Shown here: one piece after another, positions 27,062-36,334 of the stretch
How positions within the stretch are numbered: the first letter of the stretch is position 1
Layout: each line of letters begins with the position of its first letter
NCBI RefSeq assembly: GCF_004363045.1
Contig: NZ_SNYJ01000016.1
Span: 25,888 to 89,887 of the forward strand
From: Aureibacillus halotolerans
Lineage (GTDB): Bacteria; Bacillota; Bacilli; Bacillales; DSM-28697
Length of the DNA: 64,000 bases
Reading direction: 5' to 3'
Position numbers and translations under genes: made by a program
The notes under the pieces: model-generated
Database searches by the model: none
What the model was told of the DNA's origin: nothing
The model's input: the letters and a program-made list of their open reading frames with translations, nothing else

Positions 27062-27823
27062 TCATTTCGTTCCTTGTGGTTTGGGCCACCTAGAATCGAC
27101 AACGTTTTCTCTAGCGTGCCACCGATGAATGAGAGCGGCTGAATAAGAAAAAAACACAAGCCATTGCAGTCCAATAATTAGACTTCCACCCACAAATGCC
27201 GTTCGGCTCGTCATCCAAGCCCCCTGCCCATGAGGGTATTGCGAAAAGGTCGCAATCGTAATTAGCAATAGCGCTACATGCAGGACGAGTAAATAGAACA
27301 ATCTTTGCCCCTCTGTCATTCGGCGGGCGCCAGGCACTGAATGTGTCACTGGCCACCACATACAAACAGCAGATGCTCCCACAATCGCCATAAACCCAAT
27401 ATCTAGCACGCCCCCGTCATAAAGCACCCGAACCACCCCTGGGAGATGCATGACGGTATACAGCACCAAAAAGCCTATGCCCCCAGTGACGGGATGCCCT
27501 AAATAGGAGATCATCCTCCTCCGACGATACGGCCACACAAGTTGCGCAACTGTGGCACTCGATAAACTTTGAAGCACAATTGGAATGATTAAAAAATACA
27601 AAATGCCCTCTTGAAACACCCGGAGCTGAAAAGGGTACGCCACATACAATGTGTGAGGAAGAGGGCTTAACAACGTCACCCAAAGCAACACCAACGCCAC
27701 CAAGCGCCTCCACATCCGTTTCCTTTGAACCACAGTCAAACGCCCACGATTCATCCGTAAGCAAATACCAGAGACGACCAGCACACCAAATAAAGTAAAA
27801 ATCACATCCCACACCCAGTCCAT
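27062..27823 (-). CDS. ctaG: Cytochrome c oxidase assembly factor CtaG (caa3 type)
   Basis: 253-residue polytopic membrane protein of the caa3_CtaG family (about seven helices), needed in B. subtilis for assembly of the CuB centre of caa3 oxidase. Start ATG 27823 (MDWVWDVIFTLFGV) has AGGAGG 6 nt upstream; the frame open to 27937 runs into a tandem repeat and is not favoured. Motifs include a conserved HLPG (VMHLPGVVRVL), MWWPVTHSVPG and WMTSRTAFVGGSL. Placed before ctaD, the reverse of the usual ctaCDEFG order. Confidence 0.9.
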   Translation of the reverse strand: MDWVWDVIFTLFGVLVVSGICLRMNRGRLTVVQRKRMWRRLVALVLLWVTLLSPLPHTLYVAYPFQLRVFQEGILYFLIIPIVLQSLSSATVAQLVWPYRRRRMISYLGHPVTGGIGFLVLYTVMHLPGVVRVLYDGGVLDIGFMAIVGASAVCMWWPVTHSVPGARRMTEGQRLFYLLVLHVALLLITIATFSQYPHGQGAWMTSRTAFVGGSLIIGLQWLVFFSYSAALIHRWHARENVVDSRWPKPQGTK

Positions 27824-27884
27824 CTCCACCCTCCTCACACATACGTTGGGAGTTAGTATCCGCAGAGGAAAATAAAAACATACA

Positions 27885-28440
27885 TGACATCGAAAAGCGG
27901 AGGTGAGCATGCTTTGAAGCGCAGAGTAGAACATCACAGCGCGAGGAAATGGTTCTTCACATTTCCTCAGCGGTGGGATTTCTACCTCGGAGCTTCAGCG
28001 AGCCGCAGCTAGACACGAAATGCGGAGGTGAGCGCGCTTTGAAACGAAGGGCAGAACATCACCAAACAGGGAAATGGTTCTCCACATTTCTCTCGTTTGG
28101 GGATTTCTGTCCCGCAGTTTCAGCGAGCCGCAGCTAGACACGAAATGCGGAGCGCCGTACGCTCAGAAGCGCAGGTCAGAACATCATCGGGCAGGGAAAT
28201 GGTTCTCCACATTTCACTAGCACGAAGATTTCTGCACCGCAGCTTCTACGGCGCGCAGCTAGACACGAAATGCGCAGGCGAGTACGCTTTGAAACGGAGG
28301 GCAGAACATCACCAAACAGGGAAATGGTTCTCCACATTTCTCTCGTTTGGGGATTTCTGTCCCGCAGTTTCAGCGAGCCGCAGCTAGACACGAAATGCGG
28401 AGCGCCGTACGCTCAGAAGCGCAGGTCAGAACATCATCGA
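27885..28440. repeat. Tandem repeat array, family D (125-bp unit, about 4.4 copies)
   Basis: The anchor AGACACGAAATGCGG starts at 28011, 28136, 28261 and 28386, exactly 125 bp apart; a diverged copy lies one period earlier (CGAAAAGCGG at 27891). Units 2 and 4 are almost identical while 1 and 3 differ, giving a 250-bp higher-order period. Each unit holds a hairpin GGAAATG-GTTCTCCA-CATTTCT. Open frames inside merely follow the repeat. Confidence 0.92.
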
Positions 28441-28460
28441 AAAAAAACATTTACTAACAT

Positions 28461-28506
28461 AAAAAAAAGACTGCTCCAATCGTCACATTTGTGACGTTGG
28501 GCAGCC
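28461..28506 (-). terminator. Terminator of coaW
   Basis: Stem CTGC.CCAACGTCACA / TGTGACG.TTGGAGCAG with TTTTTTTT on the minus strand. Confidence 0.88.
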
Positions 28507-28524
28507 TCTATAGGGATCAAGCTT

Positions 28525-29391
28525 CTACCTAAGGATCCAACGATTTTTTAAGTCCTTACGTATTTGCGAGACATCAGAGTTAGCAACGGCTAGTAACGCA
28601 CCAAGTGCTCCACTAAACTCGCCCTGCTCGATAAAATGAGGGATTTTGTTGCGAATTTTTGTATAGCTGGAGCATACTTGCTTTAAGGATGATTGAGAGG
28701 AAAGCGTCGATCCGATGTAGACGATATCATTTGTGCTGTACTGCACAGCAATTTGTGCACTAATCGTTACGATGCTTTCCCCGATCATTCCAGTGATCGC
28801 CGCGAGTTGATCATCTTTTTTTTGAGCTGCCTCTCTGTTCGACCATGCCTTTCCAAAATTGCTAGCCGTCAGTTCCCCAGGGATTGGCGGGACAGCATCT
28901 ACATAGATATCTTGAACAGTTAAATCAATCGCTCCTCGTTTCCCTCGGAGGGACCCTTCGACAATGTCCTCGTACCTATGCACACCTGTTAGCATGGCTG
29001 ACAATCCCATCAGTGTACCACCACCGAGACCAATGCCCGTTGCCCGTTCGCTCGTATGCTCATCTAAATAATGAATGGAAGTGCCTGTGCCAATATTGGT
29101 AAGAACAAAGGAAGAAACCATAGGGTTCTGAGCTCCTAAAAGCTCACGCACCCCTAAAGTAGTGGCTTCAAATTCTACCATTCGTTTTGTTGCTGGCGGA
29201 AGATCTTTTGCAAACCAATCTGCCTTTCCCCCGGTAATGCAGATGGCTTCTCCATTGACTTCTTGACGCAGTTCGTCGAGGATGGATTGTGCTTCTGTGC
29301 TCGGCATCTTGGAAAATGTGAGTTGACCATCCTTCCAATAAGCAAGTTTTACAAGCGTGCCCCCTGCATCTATTCCTACATACACTGACAT
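28525..29391 (-). CDS. coaW: Type II pantothenate kinase
   Basis: 288-residue ASKHA-fold kinase for the first step of coenzyme A synthesis, of the staphylococcal/eukaryotic type II class that is not inhibited by CoA as type I is. Phosphate-1 motif GIDAGGTLVKLAY at the N-terminus, catalytic Glu in VEFEATTLGVREL, LTNIGTGTSIHYL, and GGGTLMGLSAMLTG. Monocistronic with terminator. The ATG has only a weak ribosome site. No coaX or coaA is in the window to compare. Confidence 0.92.
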   Translation of the reverse strand: MSVYVGIDAGGTLVKLAYWKDGQLTFSKMPSTEAQSILDELRQEVNGEAICITGGKADWFAKDLPPATKRMVEFEATTLGVRELLGAQNPMVSSFVLTNIGTGTSIHYLDEHTSERATGIGLGGGTLMGLSAMLTGVHRYEDIVEGSLRGKRGAIDLTVQDIYVDAVPPIPGELTASNFGKAWSNREAAQKKDDQLAAITGMIGESIVTISAQIAVQYSTNDIVYIGSTLSSQSSLKQVCSSYTKIRNKIPHFIEQGEFSGALGALLAVANSDVSQIRKDLKNRWILR

Positions 29392-29639
29392 CTCACATCA
29401 ATCCCACTTTCGTACGTACGATTTACACATGTATAATCAAACCAAAATCAGCTGTCTTGGTCAACCTTTTCTCCTTAATTCAGGATGTTGGAAACGCTCG
29501 CTTCATTGCCTCATTAACTTTTACACTTGTTCACACAGCTCGCTTGATGTGAAAATTCACTACCTCGAAAAAGAAGGCTGACCAAATTAATTGCCCTCTG
29601 TAAGGATGTCTCTCAATACCTTTTATCATACAAACTTTG

Positions 29640-30749
29640 CTATTCTAACGGAACACTTAAAAGTCGATCATCGCTACTACTCGGTGTTCCTCTTCCATCC
29701 CGATTGTTTGTCACAAAATACAATATTCTATCCTCAATGTATACATCGCGGATCCGGCCTTGGTTTGACACAATGGGTGTCACCTCATTTTTACCAGGGG
29801 TATAGGCAAACACACCTTCTCCACGAAGGCCTGCAAAGTATAGCGTGCCGTCGATGCTATCGAGACCAGAGGGCGCCCATGTTGTTTCACCAGAGTGTAT
29901 GATTGGCTGTCTCATGCCCTCGGCACTTTCATCACCGCGAATGGTTGGCCATCCGTAGTTGCCACCCGGCTCAATCTCGTTGATCTCATCCTGTGCAGAC
30001 GAGCCATGTTCTGTCGCGTACATTGTACCGTCCTCTAGCCAAGTGATGCCTTGTGGGTTTCGATGGCCATAAGAGTACACGTAAGAATCAGGAAAAGGGT
30101 TGTCCTCTGGGACTGTTCCGTCTTTGTGAAGTCGGAGAATTTTGCCTGCCAAGCTCTCTTTATCCTGAGGCAACTCCTCATTTCCCGCATCCCCGGTAGT
30201 TACATACAGCAAACCGTGAGGACCAAAAGCAAGCCGACCGCCATTGTGTATAGGAGACGCTGGAATATTATCGAGTAACACAGCAGTCTCTTCCCAAGCT
30301 CCTTCATTTTCTGTAACAGAAATTAAGCGATTGCGAAGCTCTCCATCAACCTCATACGTATGATAAAGATAGGCTAAACGATTGCTTTCAAAATCGGGGT
30401 CAAGCACAAAACCTAGCAAACCTGATTCACTTTGTTGGGTTACAGGCGTGGCTAGGTTTACTGTTTGTGGTGTTTTTTCTCCATTTTCCTGTACAAAAAG
30501 CAGCTCACCATTTCGTTGGGTGATATAAAAACCATTTTGGGCTCGAGCAATTGTCCATGGCACATTCAACTCTTCGGCAATACGCTCCTCTTGTGAAATC
30601 AACTGCGACGTTTCGTCCTCAGACTCTGTTTCTTGCTGAACGTCTTCTTCAGGTTCAGGCGTCGGCTCAGGAGGTTCGTTCGTTTGGCACGCCGCTAAAA
30701 AAATACTCGTTATGGCAATAGGGAGTATTGCCCCTAAAACATTCTTCAT
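29640..30749 (-). CDS. PQQ-dependent sugar dehydrogenase-like lipoprotein (GSDH/YliI family)
   Basis: About 369 residues. Lipoprotein signal peptide with lipobox FLAAC, then a Glu/Pro-rich linker (PEPTPEPEED...), then a six-bladed beta-propeller of the glucose/sorbosone dehydrogenase family: LNVPWTIARAQNG, NGGRLAFGPHGLLYVTTGD, GKILRLHKDGTVPEDNPF, YSYGHRNPQGI and EINEIEPGGNYGWP. Such soluble aldose dehydrogenases oxidise sugars with PQQ. The acidic linker and anchoring fit an exported cell-surface enzyme. Start ATG 30749 (MKNVLGAILP) has AGAGGGTGG upstream; the ATG 45 nt earlier would bury the signal peptide. Confidence 0.88.
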   Translation of the reverse strand: MKNVLGAILPIAITSIFLAACQTNEPPEPTPEPEEDVQQETESEDETSQLISQEERIAEELNVPWTIARAQNGFYITQRNGELLFVQENGEKTPQTVNLATPVTQQSESGLLGFVLDPDFESNRLAYLYHTYEVDGELRNRLISVTENEGAWEETAVLLDNIPASPIHNGGRLAFGPHGLLYVTTGDAGNEELPQDKESLAGKILRLHKDGTVPEDNPFPDSYVYSYGHRNPQGITWLEDGTMYATEHGSSAQDEINEIEPGGNYGWPTIRGDESAEGMRQPIIHSGETTWAPSGLDSIDGTLYFAGLRGEGVFAYTPGKNEVTPIVSNQGRIRDVYIEDRILYFVTNNRDGRGTPSSSDDRLLSVPLE

Positions 30750-30814
30750 TAGATTGACCACCCTCTCATCTTTGTTCTTACCCTTTTCTTTCACATCTTT
30801 CCACTCTTTAAAAA

Positions 30815-30853
30815 CTTAAAAACGGCTGGAACAAAATCGTTCCAGCCGTTTTA
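30815..30853. terminator. Terminator of floT
   Basis: AAAACGGCTGGAAC / GTTCCAGCCGTTTT, symmetric, with T runs on the minus strand and a shorter one on the plus. Confidence 0.85.
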
Positions 30854-32335
30854 TTATTTTCGAATTGCCTCACGTGCCGTGTTCTTATTCTCAAGGTCTG
30901 TCAGCAGTTTATTTCCATTTTTCTCAGCAAGGCTTTGCAAAATGCCATTTAAATCAATGCCCGAAACATCCTTTAACGTTTCAGGAAGCTGTGTCATTAG
31001 GGACGTCACATAATTGCTGACCTTCGCTGCACCCCCTCCACTACCACTTCCACCTTGATCAATGACAGTAATCTTATCAATGTTTTGCAACGGTGCAGCG
31101 ATTTTCTCTGCATACTCAGGGAGCATTTTTGTAATCATGTCGAGAATCGCAGCTTCATCGTATTTCTCCATTGCTTCAGCAAGTTTTTCTTTTGCCTCTG
31201 CCTCTGCCAAACCTTTTGCTCGGATGGCATCCGCTTCAGCCAGACCACGTTGACGATTTGCCTCGGCATCGGCTTCCCCATCCAAGCGAACTTTCGCTGC
31301 CGCGGCTTCAGCAGCACGAATGCTTGTTACTTTGCTCGCTTCTGCACGCTGCTCTTCTGCATAACGATCGGCATCGGCTTTTTTCTTCACTTGAGAATCG
31401 TATTGACGTTCACTGCGCAGAATCTCTTTCTCTTCTAGTTCAATCGATTTTTCCTTCTTCACAATTTCAACTTGCATCTCTTCCTGTGTAACGACCTGCT
31501 TTGAGCGTGCGGCTTGCAGCTCATAAGACATATCGGCCTCGGCCTTTGCTTTGTCCTGGTCTTTTTTGTAGGAGGATACTTTTAACTCTTTGTCACGTGT
31601 TGCTTCTGCTATATGTGTATCCCGAAGCAATTCCGCTTTTTCAGACTCTTCATCTGCCTGAGCCTTCTTAATTCTGGAATCACGCATGGCTTCTGCTTCG
31701 GAGATATCTGCATCACGCTTGACCTCGGCGATACGAGGTTTTCCAAGCGCTTCTAAGTATCCATTCTCATCGCGCACATCTTTAATCGTAAAGGACACAA
31801 TTTGCATGCCCATTTTGTTTAGATCAACCGCTGCTTGGCCCTGCACTTCTTGGGCAAAGCGTTCACGGTTTTTGTAAATTTCCTCGACCGTCATTGTACC
31901 TAGAATTGCTCTAAGATGACCTTCAAGAACTTCCTGTGCCTCATTTTGCAGCTCGCTGTCCTGTTTGCCAAGAAATTGCTCTGCCGCAGTCGCAATGCTT
32001 TCTGTCGTGTTTTTCACTTTAATGATCGCTGTTCCATCAGCCATTACTGGTACACCGTTTTCTGTATAAACGTTTGGTGTTGAAACATCAAGCTTATGTG
32101 ACCTTAAGCTGATGAGCTCAAATTGCTGAAACACGGGCAAAATAAAAGCGCCACCGCCACGAACAATCTTAATTTTACCTCCAGATTCATCTGTATAGGT
32201 GGTCTTGCTTCCTAGAAAACTTCCGGTAATAATCATTGCATCATCTGCGCCTACCGTTTTATAGCGCATCGCAAACGTAGCGGCCAACAGTAGAAAAACT
32301 GCTGCGACTGCCCCGATAATAATTGTTACTTCCAT
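30854..32335 (-). CDS. floT: Flotillin-like protein FloT (YuaG)
   Basis: 493-residue membrane scaffold of functional membrane microdomains. One N-terminal hydrophobic hairpin (about 5-22), an SPFH/PHB domain (about 25-185), a long Ala/Glu/Lys-rich coiled coil (about 190-390, many EA repeats) and a Gly/Ser-rich hinge (GGSGSGGGAAKV) before the C-terminal oligomerisation part. Starts directly after the yuaF stop (TAA then ATG) with a GAGGGGG site, so the two are one operon as in B. subtilis yuaFGI. Flotillins cluster receptors and secretion factors and guard against envelope stress. Confidence 0.95.
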   Translation of the reverse strand: MEVTIIIGAVAAVFLLLAATFAMRYKTVGADDAMIITGSFLGSKTTYTDESGGKIKIVRGGGAFILPVFQQFELISLRSHKLDVSTPNVYTENGVPVMADGTAIIKVKNTTESIATAAEQFLGKQDSELQNEAQEVLEGHLRAILGTMTVEEIYKNRERFAQEVQGQAAVDLNKMGMQIVSFTIKDVRDENGYLEALGKPRIAEVKRDADISEAEAMRDSRIKKAQADEESEKAELLRDTHIAEATRDKELKVSSYKKDQDKAKAEADMSYELQAARSKQVVTQEEMQVEIVKKEKSIELEEKEILRSERQYDSQVKKKADADRYAEEQRAEASKVTSIRAAEAAAAKVRLDGEADAEANRQRGLAEADAIRAKGLAEAEAKEKLAEAMEKYDEAAILDMITKMLPEYAEKIAAPLQNIDKITVIDQGGSGSGGGAAKVSNYVTSLMTQLPETLKDVSGIDLNGILQSLAEKNGNKLLTDLENKNTAREAIRK

Positions 32336-32878
32336 TTAAAATTCCCCCTCTTCATAAAATGGACTGACATGGACTCCTTCATCAATTTTGATGACGACAA
32401 CTTTTGTACCTTGTGGAATTGGTGTGTTGTCAAAGCTTACAGCAGCCTCATTACGACTCCCGCTCACTGACGTAAAGAACACTTCCCCATACCCTTCTGC
32501 TGGAATGGATGTAATGACCTTGCCGATACGACCTTCCAGCTCGTATATTGAATGTGTGCTTGAAGATTCCGCATGCTGAAGAGGAATGATAAAAAAATTG
32601 AAAATAAGCACATAGGCTACAATTCCAATAATGATGCTGATGACAAGGCCCCAAATCGGTGTTGTGTCAGGAAGTATAATACTTACAAGCAACCCACAAG
32701 CCGCAATCACAGCAAGTGTGCCAAACATGAGCAATGGATGAAGAAAACCATCCAAAACACCTTCCATTAAATCACCTAGCAGAAAATACAATACGGAAAA
32801 TGCAAGTGAACATCCAAGCACCCACCAATACACTGTTATTAAATCGATTGGTCTCCCCCCTTTGTATGTAAATGACAT
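32336..32878 (-). CDS. yuaF: NfeD-like membrane protein YuaF
   Basis: About 180 residues: three to four transmembrane helices (about 15-35, 45-68, 75-100) followed by a soluble OB-fold domain (about 110-175, GRIGKVITSIPAEGYGEVFF ... GTKVVVIKIDEG) typical of short NfeD/YuaF partners of flotillins. ATG 32878 (MSFTYKGGR) is chosen, with AGGTG upstream; a GTG at 32887 is possible. It lies just behind a sigma-W-type promoter. A partner of FloT in keeping microdomains dispersed. Confidence 0.9.
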   Translation of the reverse strand: MSFTYKGGRPIDLITVYWWVLGCSLAFSVLYFLLGDLMEGVLDGFLHPLLMFGTLAVIAACGLLVSIILPDTTPIWGLVISIIIGIVAYVLIFNFFIIPLQHAESSSTHSIYELEGRIGKVITSIPAEGYGEVFFTSVSGSRNEAAVSFDNTPIPQGTKVVVIKIDEGVHVSPFYEEGEF

Positions 32879-32894
32879 CCCTCTCACCTAGTGT

Positions 32895-32921
32895 TACGAA
32901 AATTAACACAGAGAAGTTTCA
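32895..32921 (-). promoter_or_regulatory. Sigma-W (ECF) promoter of yuaF-floT
   Basis: On the minus strand: TGAAAC, 17 nt, CGTA, matching the sigma-W consensus. B. subtilis yuaFGI is in the sigma-W regulon. The predicted 5' leader to ATG 32878 is very short. Confidence 0.85.
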
Positions 32922-32952
32922 TTTTTTGGATGTCACATCCATTTATACCATG

Positions 32953-32992
32953 AAATACGCCTGGCTTCCATCCCCGGAGCCAGGCGTATTTC
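32953..32992 (-). terminator. Terminator of the LacI-family gene
   Basis: AAATACGCCTGGCT / AGCCAGGCGTATTT hairpin just past the stop codon. Confidence 0.85.
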
Positions 32993-33009
32993 GTGTTCTT
33001 ATTGAAAGT

Positions 33010-34017
33010 CTACGTACAGGAGTGGCGAACAATCAACTCTGAATCAATAAGAATTGGCTTAAGATCACTTTTTCCATGGATCAAATCATTGAGCATATGC
33101 GCCGCCAGCTTTCCCAACCGTTCTTTATCCTGTCTCATCGTCGTTAGTTGTGGCGTGCAATAGCGGCATGCCTCAATATCATCGCACCCGATCACGCAAA
33201 TATCTGTGGGCACTAGCAATCCCACTTCAAGAATGGCCTTCATCGCTCCAAACGCCATTAAATCTGAGGCGGCGAAAACAGCTTGGGGAAGCTGGGGAGA
33301 ATTCAGGATTTGCCGCATCGCAAGATAACCGCTTTCCTCAAAATAATCTCCGAATGCAATCCAATCTTCACGAACCGTCATACGCAAATCTTCCATGGTT
33401 TCACGAAAGCCCTTTTCCCTTAAGCTTGCCACAACATTTTCTTTGTTTCCCCCAATATATGCAACATCGCGTATCCCATTGACATAAAAATGCTCGACCA
33501 CACGTGAGGAAAGCTTTTCATTATCCGTGATGACATAACTTGAGTTCGGTCCCTTAATCTCAAGATCAACAGCTACACAAGGCACATCGCTTTGAACAAG
33601 CTCATTCGTTGCCTCCTCGATATCATCGCCTGCAATTATCAGGCAGCCATCGACTGAAAAATAGTGACATCTCTCTAAGTAACTTCCGTTTCCCTGCTTG
33701 AATGTTTCGCTCGAGAACATGATAATATCATAGCCTAACTTGCCCATAATTTTCTTAAATGAGGTGACCACCTCATTGAAAAACGGATGAGTAAAATCGA
33801 CGTTTACCTGTCCAGCATAAACGAGACCAATAAGGTTCGATTTTTTTGTAGCTAGCGATTTAGCAAAAAACGTTGGGTGATACCCGGTTTCCTGAATTAT
33901 GTCCAACACTTTTTTCTTTGTTTTGACAGAAACACCTGAATAGTTGTTCATTATTTTTGATACGGTGGCCGGAGACACTCCGGCCATTTTTGCGATATCT
34001 CTTATCGTTAAACTCAT
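33010..34017 (-). CDS. LacI-family transcriptional repressor of the adjacent sugar transporter
   Basis: 335 residues: N-terminal LacI HTH (IRDIAKMAGVSPATVSKIMNN) with hinge helix, then a periplasmic-binding-protein-like sensor (about 60-330, LIGLVYAG, DGCLIIAGDD, VFAASDLMAFGAMKAI, ICVIGCDDIEA). ATG 34017 is preferred (AGGATGGGAG upstream). It is the last gene of a binding protein-permease-permease-regulator cluster, and a perfect LacI-type palindrome lies before the cluster (38104-38123), so it most likely binds there and is released by the imported sugar. The effector cannot be named. Confidence 0.92.
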   Translation of the reverse strand: MSLTIRDIAKMAGVSPATVSKIMNNYSGVSVKTKKKVLDIIQETGYHPTFFAKSLATKKSNLIGLVYAGQVNVDFTHPFFNEVVTSFKKIMGKLGYDIIMFSSETFKQGNGSYLERCHYFSVDGCLIIAGDDIEEATNELVQSDVPCVAVDLEIKGPNSSYVITDNEKLSSRVVEHFYVNGIRDVAYIGGNKENVVASLREKGFRETMEDLRMTVREDWIAFGDYFEESGYLAMRQILNSPQLPQAVFAASDLMAFGAMKAILEVGLLVPTDICVIGCDDIEACRYCTPQLTTMRQDKERLGKLAAHMLNDLIHGKSDLKPILIDSELIVRHSCT

Positions 34018-34129
34018 GTCTCCCATCCTATCCGCTCATCATCACCTTTATTCAAATAATTATATCACAGGTATTCCCATCGGACGGATAGTCTTTTTGC
34101 CTTCAAAACCGAAACAATGCTCGTTTGCG

Positions 34130-34969
34130 TTATTTCACAGAACCCTCTGTAATACTGGAAATGAACAAACGATTGAACAGTAAAAAGACAATGATGAGAG
34201 GAACTGTGGACCAAAAGACACCAGACATCACCATTCCAAAGTCAATATTGCTTGTAGCTGTAAGGGTTGCTAAAGCCACTTGGATAGTATATGAATCTGG
34301 GTTCCGCAACACAGTAAACTGCCAGAGAAACTCTCCCCAAACCGCAGTGAAGACGATTATCCCTAACGTTGCAAACGCCGGAAGGACAATCGGAAGAATG
34401 ATGCTACGGTAGATTTTAAAGTTTGAACAACCGTCTAATTTCGCAGCCTCCATCAGCTCATCAGGAACAGACTGGCTAATGTATTGCCTCATTAGAAAGA
34501 TACCAAGTGGATTTAAGAAGAACAAAATCATTGCTCCTGATAGCGTATCCAACAAATCGGCCTTGGCAACGAGTAAATATTGTGGGATTAACCCGAGCTG
34601 TGGCGGAATGACCATGGTGAGAAGAATCGCTACAAAGAAGACATTTTTTCCCGGAAACGAAAACTTTGCGAATGCGTAGCCAGCCAATGAACTAATGAAT
34701 AGGACCACGAGCGTCGCTGCTAGACAGATAATAAGCGTGTTGAGCATTGCTTGAAAGAATGGAATTTTGTCCATCACTTTTTGGAAATTCTCGACGAGCA
34801 GCCCCCCTGGTACGAGTGCCGGAGGTATCGAATTATACGCAGCACTAGGCTTGGTGGCCATGACCAACATCCAATAGAAAGGGAAGATAGCGAAAAAGGC
34901 GGCCAATGACAAAAAACCATAAACAAACACCGACCCACCCGTTATTTTCTTACGGCCAACTGCACTCAT
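34130..34969 (-). CDS. Sugar ABC transporter permease (MalG type, CUT1)
   Basis: 279 residues, six transmembrane helices, with the EAA loop ELMEAAKLDGCSNFKIYRSIILPIVLPAF contacting the ATPase. Starts within the stop of the MalF-type gene (ATGA overlap). Like most Gram-positive CUT1 systems there is no ATPase gene in the cluster; a shared MsmX-type ATPase elsewhere is expected. Substrate is an oligosaccharide by family. Confidence 0.94.
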   Translation of the reverse strand: MSAVGRKKITGGSVFVYGFLSLAAFFAIFPFYWMLVMATKPSAAYNSIPPALVPGGLLVENFQKVMDKIPFFQAMLNTLIICLAATLVVLFISSLAGYAFAKFSFPGKNVFFVAILLTMVIPPQLGLIPQYLLVAKADLLDTLSGAMILFFLNPLGIFLMRQYISQSVPDELMEAAKLDGCSNFKIYRSIILPIVLPAFATLGIIVFTAVWGEFLWQFTVLRNPDSYTIQVALATLTATSNIDFGMVMSGVFWSTVPLIIVFLLFNRLFISSITEGSVK

Positions 34970-35916
34970 TTCCGAACCCTCCTTTGTCTTCCGATGCCTG
35001 ATGAAAGGAATGTGTTAATTGCGGCTAGTGTCACAATGATTATGAGCAGGATGACAGCAGTCGCTGACGCCGTGCCATAAGATTGGAGTTGAAACGCATC
35101 TCGATACAAATACATGACGATCGTCATCGCTTCATCTCTCGAAAAAGCTGCGTTGCCTAAAAACACTGTAGGCTCAGCAAATAGCTGCAACGCCCCAACG
35201 GTGGAGAAGAAGACCGTTAACGTAATAAACGGTTTAAGCAAAGGAAGCGTAATAAAACGCAGCTGTTGTGGACGCGACGCCCCATCAATCGTTGCTGCCT
35301 CGTACAGATCCTTTGGAATGCTCTGCAGACCAGCCAAATAAATGATTGTATTGTAGCCAACCCAACGCCAGAAAACCATTAAGGAAATGGCTACTTTCGT
35401 CCCCCACTCTGATGTTTTCCAGTTAATTGGTTCCATGCCGAAAAGACTTAGAATATAGTTTGCAAGTGCCGTTTCATTGTTACTGAAGAAGACGGAAAAG
35501 ACGAGTGCAACGGCGACAAGTGACGTTATGTACGGCATAAAAATAGTGACACGAAAAAAATGCTTCATCTTTAATACACTTAGATTTAGTAAAAAGGCTA
35601 GAAGAATTCCAACGACAAGCTGCGGCGCCGTGCCCATAATACCGATAATCAACGTATTCGAAAGCGCCTTCCAAAACAAAGGATCTTCAAGAACGATTTT
35701 AAAATTGTTTAGCCCTGCACTCGTCATTGGAGTTAAACCGTCCCAACGATGAAACGATAAGTATAAGCTAAATACAGCCGGGTAAAGACCTACTAGTGAA
35801 AAGATAAGGAAAAATGGAGAAATATAGAGATAAGCACTCAGGCGGTCCTTTGTTTTCTCAGAGAGACCACTTTTCTTAGGAACGTTTTGTTGCTTTTGCT
35901 TATCTGTAGATATCAT
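34966..35916 (-). CDS. Sugar ABC transporter permease (MalF type, CUT1)
   Basis: 316 residues: a polar N-terminus (1-27), then six transmembrane helices and the EAA loop DLYEAATIDGASRPQQLRFITLPLLKP. AGGTG ribosome site. The normal position directly behind the binding-protein gene is interrupted by about 840 bp containing dispersed repeats. Confidence 0.94.
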   Translation of the reverse strand: MISTDKQKQQNVPKKSGLSEKTKDRLSAYLYISPFFLIFSLVGLYPAVFSLYLSFHRWDGLTPMTSAGLNNFKIVLEDPLFWKALSNTLIIGIMGTAPQLVVGILLAFLLNLSVLKMKHFFRVTIFMPYITSLVAVALVFSVFFSNNETALANYILSLFGMEPINWKTSEWGTKVAISLMVFWRWVGYNTIIYLAGLQSIPKDLYEAATIDGASRPQQLRFITLPLLKPFITLTVFFSTVGALQLFAEPTVFLGNAAFSRDEAMTIVMYLYRDAFQLQSYGTASATAVILLIIIVTLAAINTFLSSGIGRQRRVRK

Positions 35917-36044
35917 TGAAAATCACCTCTTTCTCTTATGCTTACATAAAGTATCTAGTGACCCATCAGGTAACGTAGATCTTATTTTATTCAGGATGAG
36001 TTATGGTTCTTGTTTTCGCACAAGTTAACAGCTGGAAAACATTT

Positions 36045-36170
36045 TCTCTAGGCAAACGGCTATACATTCGCGTTCACCCTAAAGGGTACAAGTGCAACAT
36101 CGACTCGAAAGGATTTCATCGTGTTTTTCTTTGTCGCAGGAGTCTCACTTGTAGCCGTTTTTGGTTTATG
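36045..36170 (+). repeat. Dispersed repeat, family C (copy with AAACGGCTA arms)
   Basis: Left arm AAACGGCTATACATTCGCG, core CACCCTAAAGGGTACAAGTGC and ATCGACTCGAAAGG, right arm GGAGTCTCACTTGTAGCCGTTT. Here AAACGGCTA pairs with TAGCCGTTT, whereas copy 1 uses AAGC.GCCA / TGGC.GCTT: the arms change together. Confidence 0.8.
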
Positions 36171-36334
36171 ATAAAGAACGAATCAAATGAGACCGACCTT
36201 TTACGGTTTTACTCATTCCTTTACCAAACGAATTTCGTGTAAAAGGCACCAGGTAATCTCTTGAAACATTGCACGTACTTGCCTGATTTGGCTGCCACAG
36301 AGCTTTTTACCCTTTATACGAGACCGAGCCTCAT

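Noticed and set aside
27885..28440. Tandem array considered as a CRISPR array
   Set aside because: The 125-bp period has no short constant repeat alternating with unique spacers; whole units are repeated, and no cas genes are present.
28097..28494. Overlapping open frames in the tandem array
   Set aside because: Their repeated Trp/Phe/Ser-rich peptides are a consequence of the 125-bp repeat; no domain or start signal.
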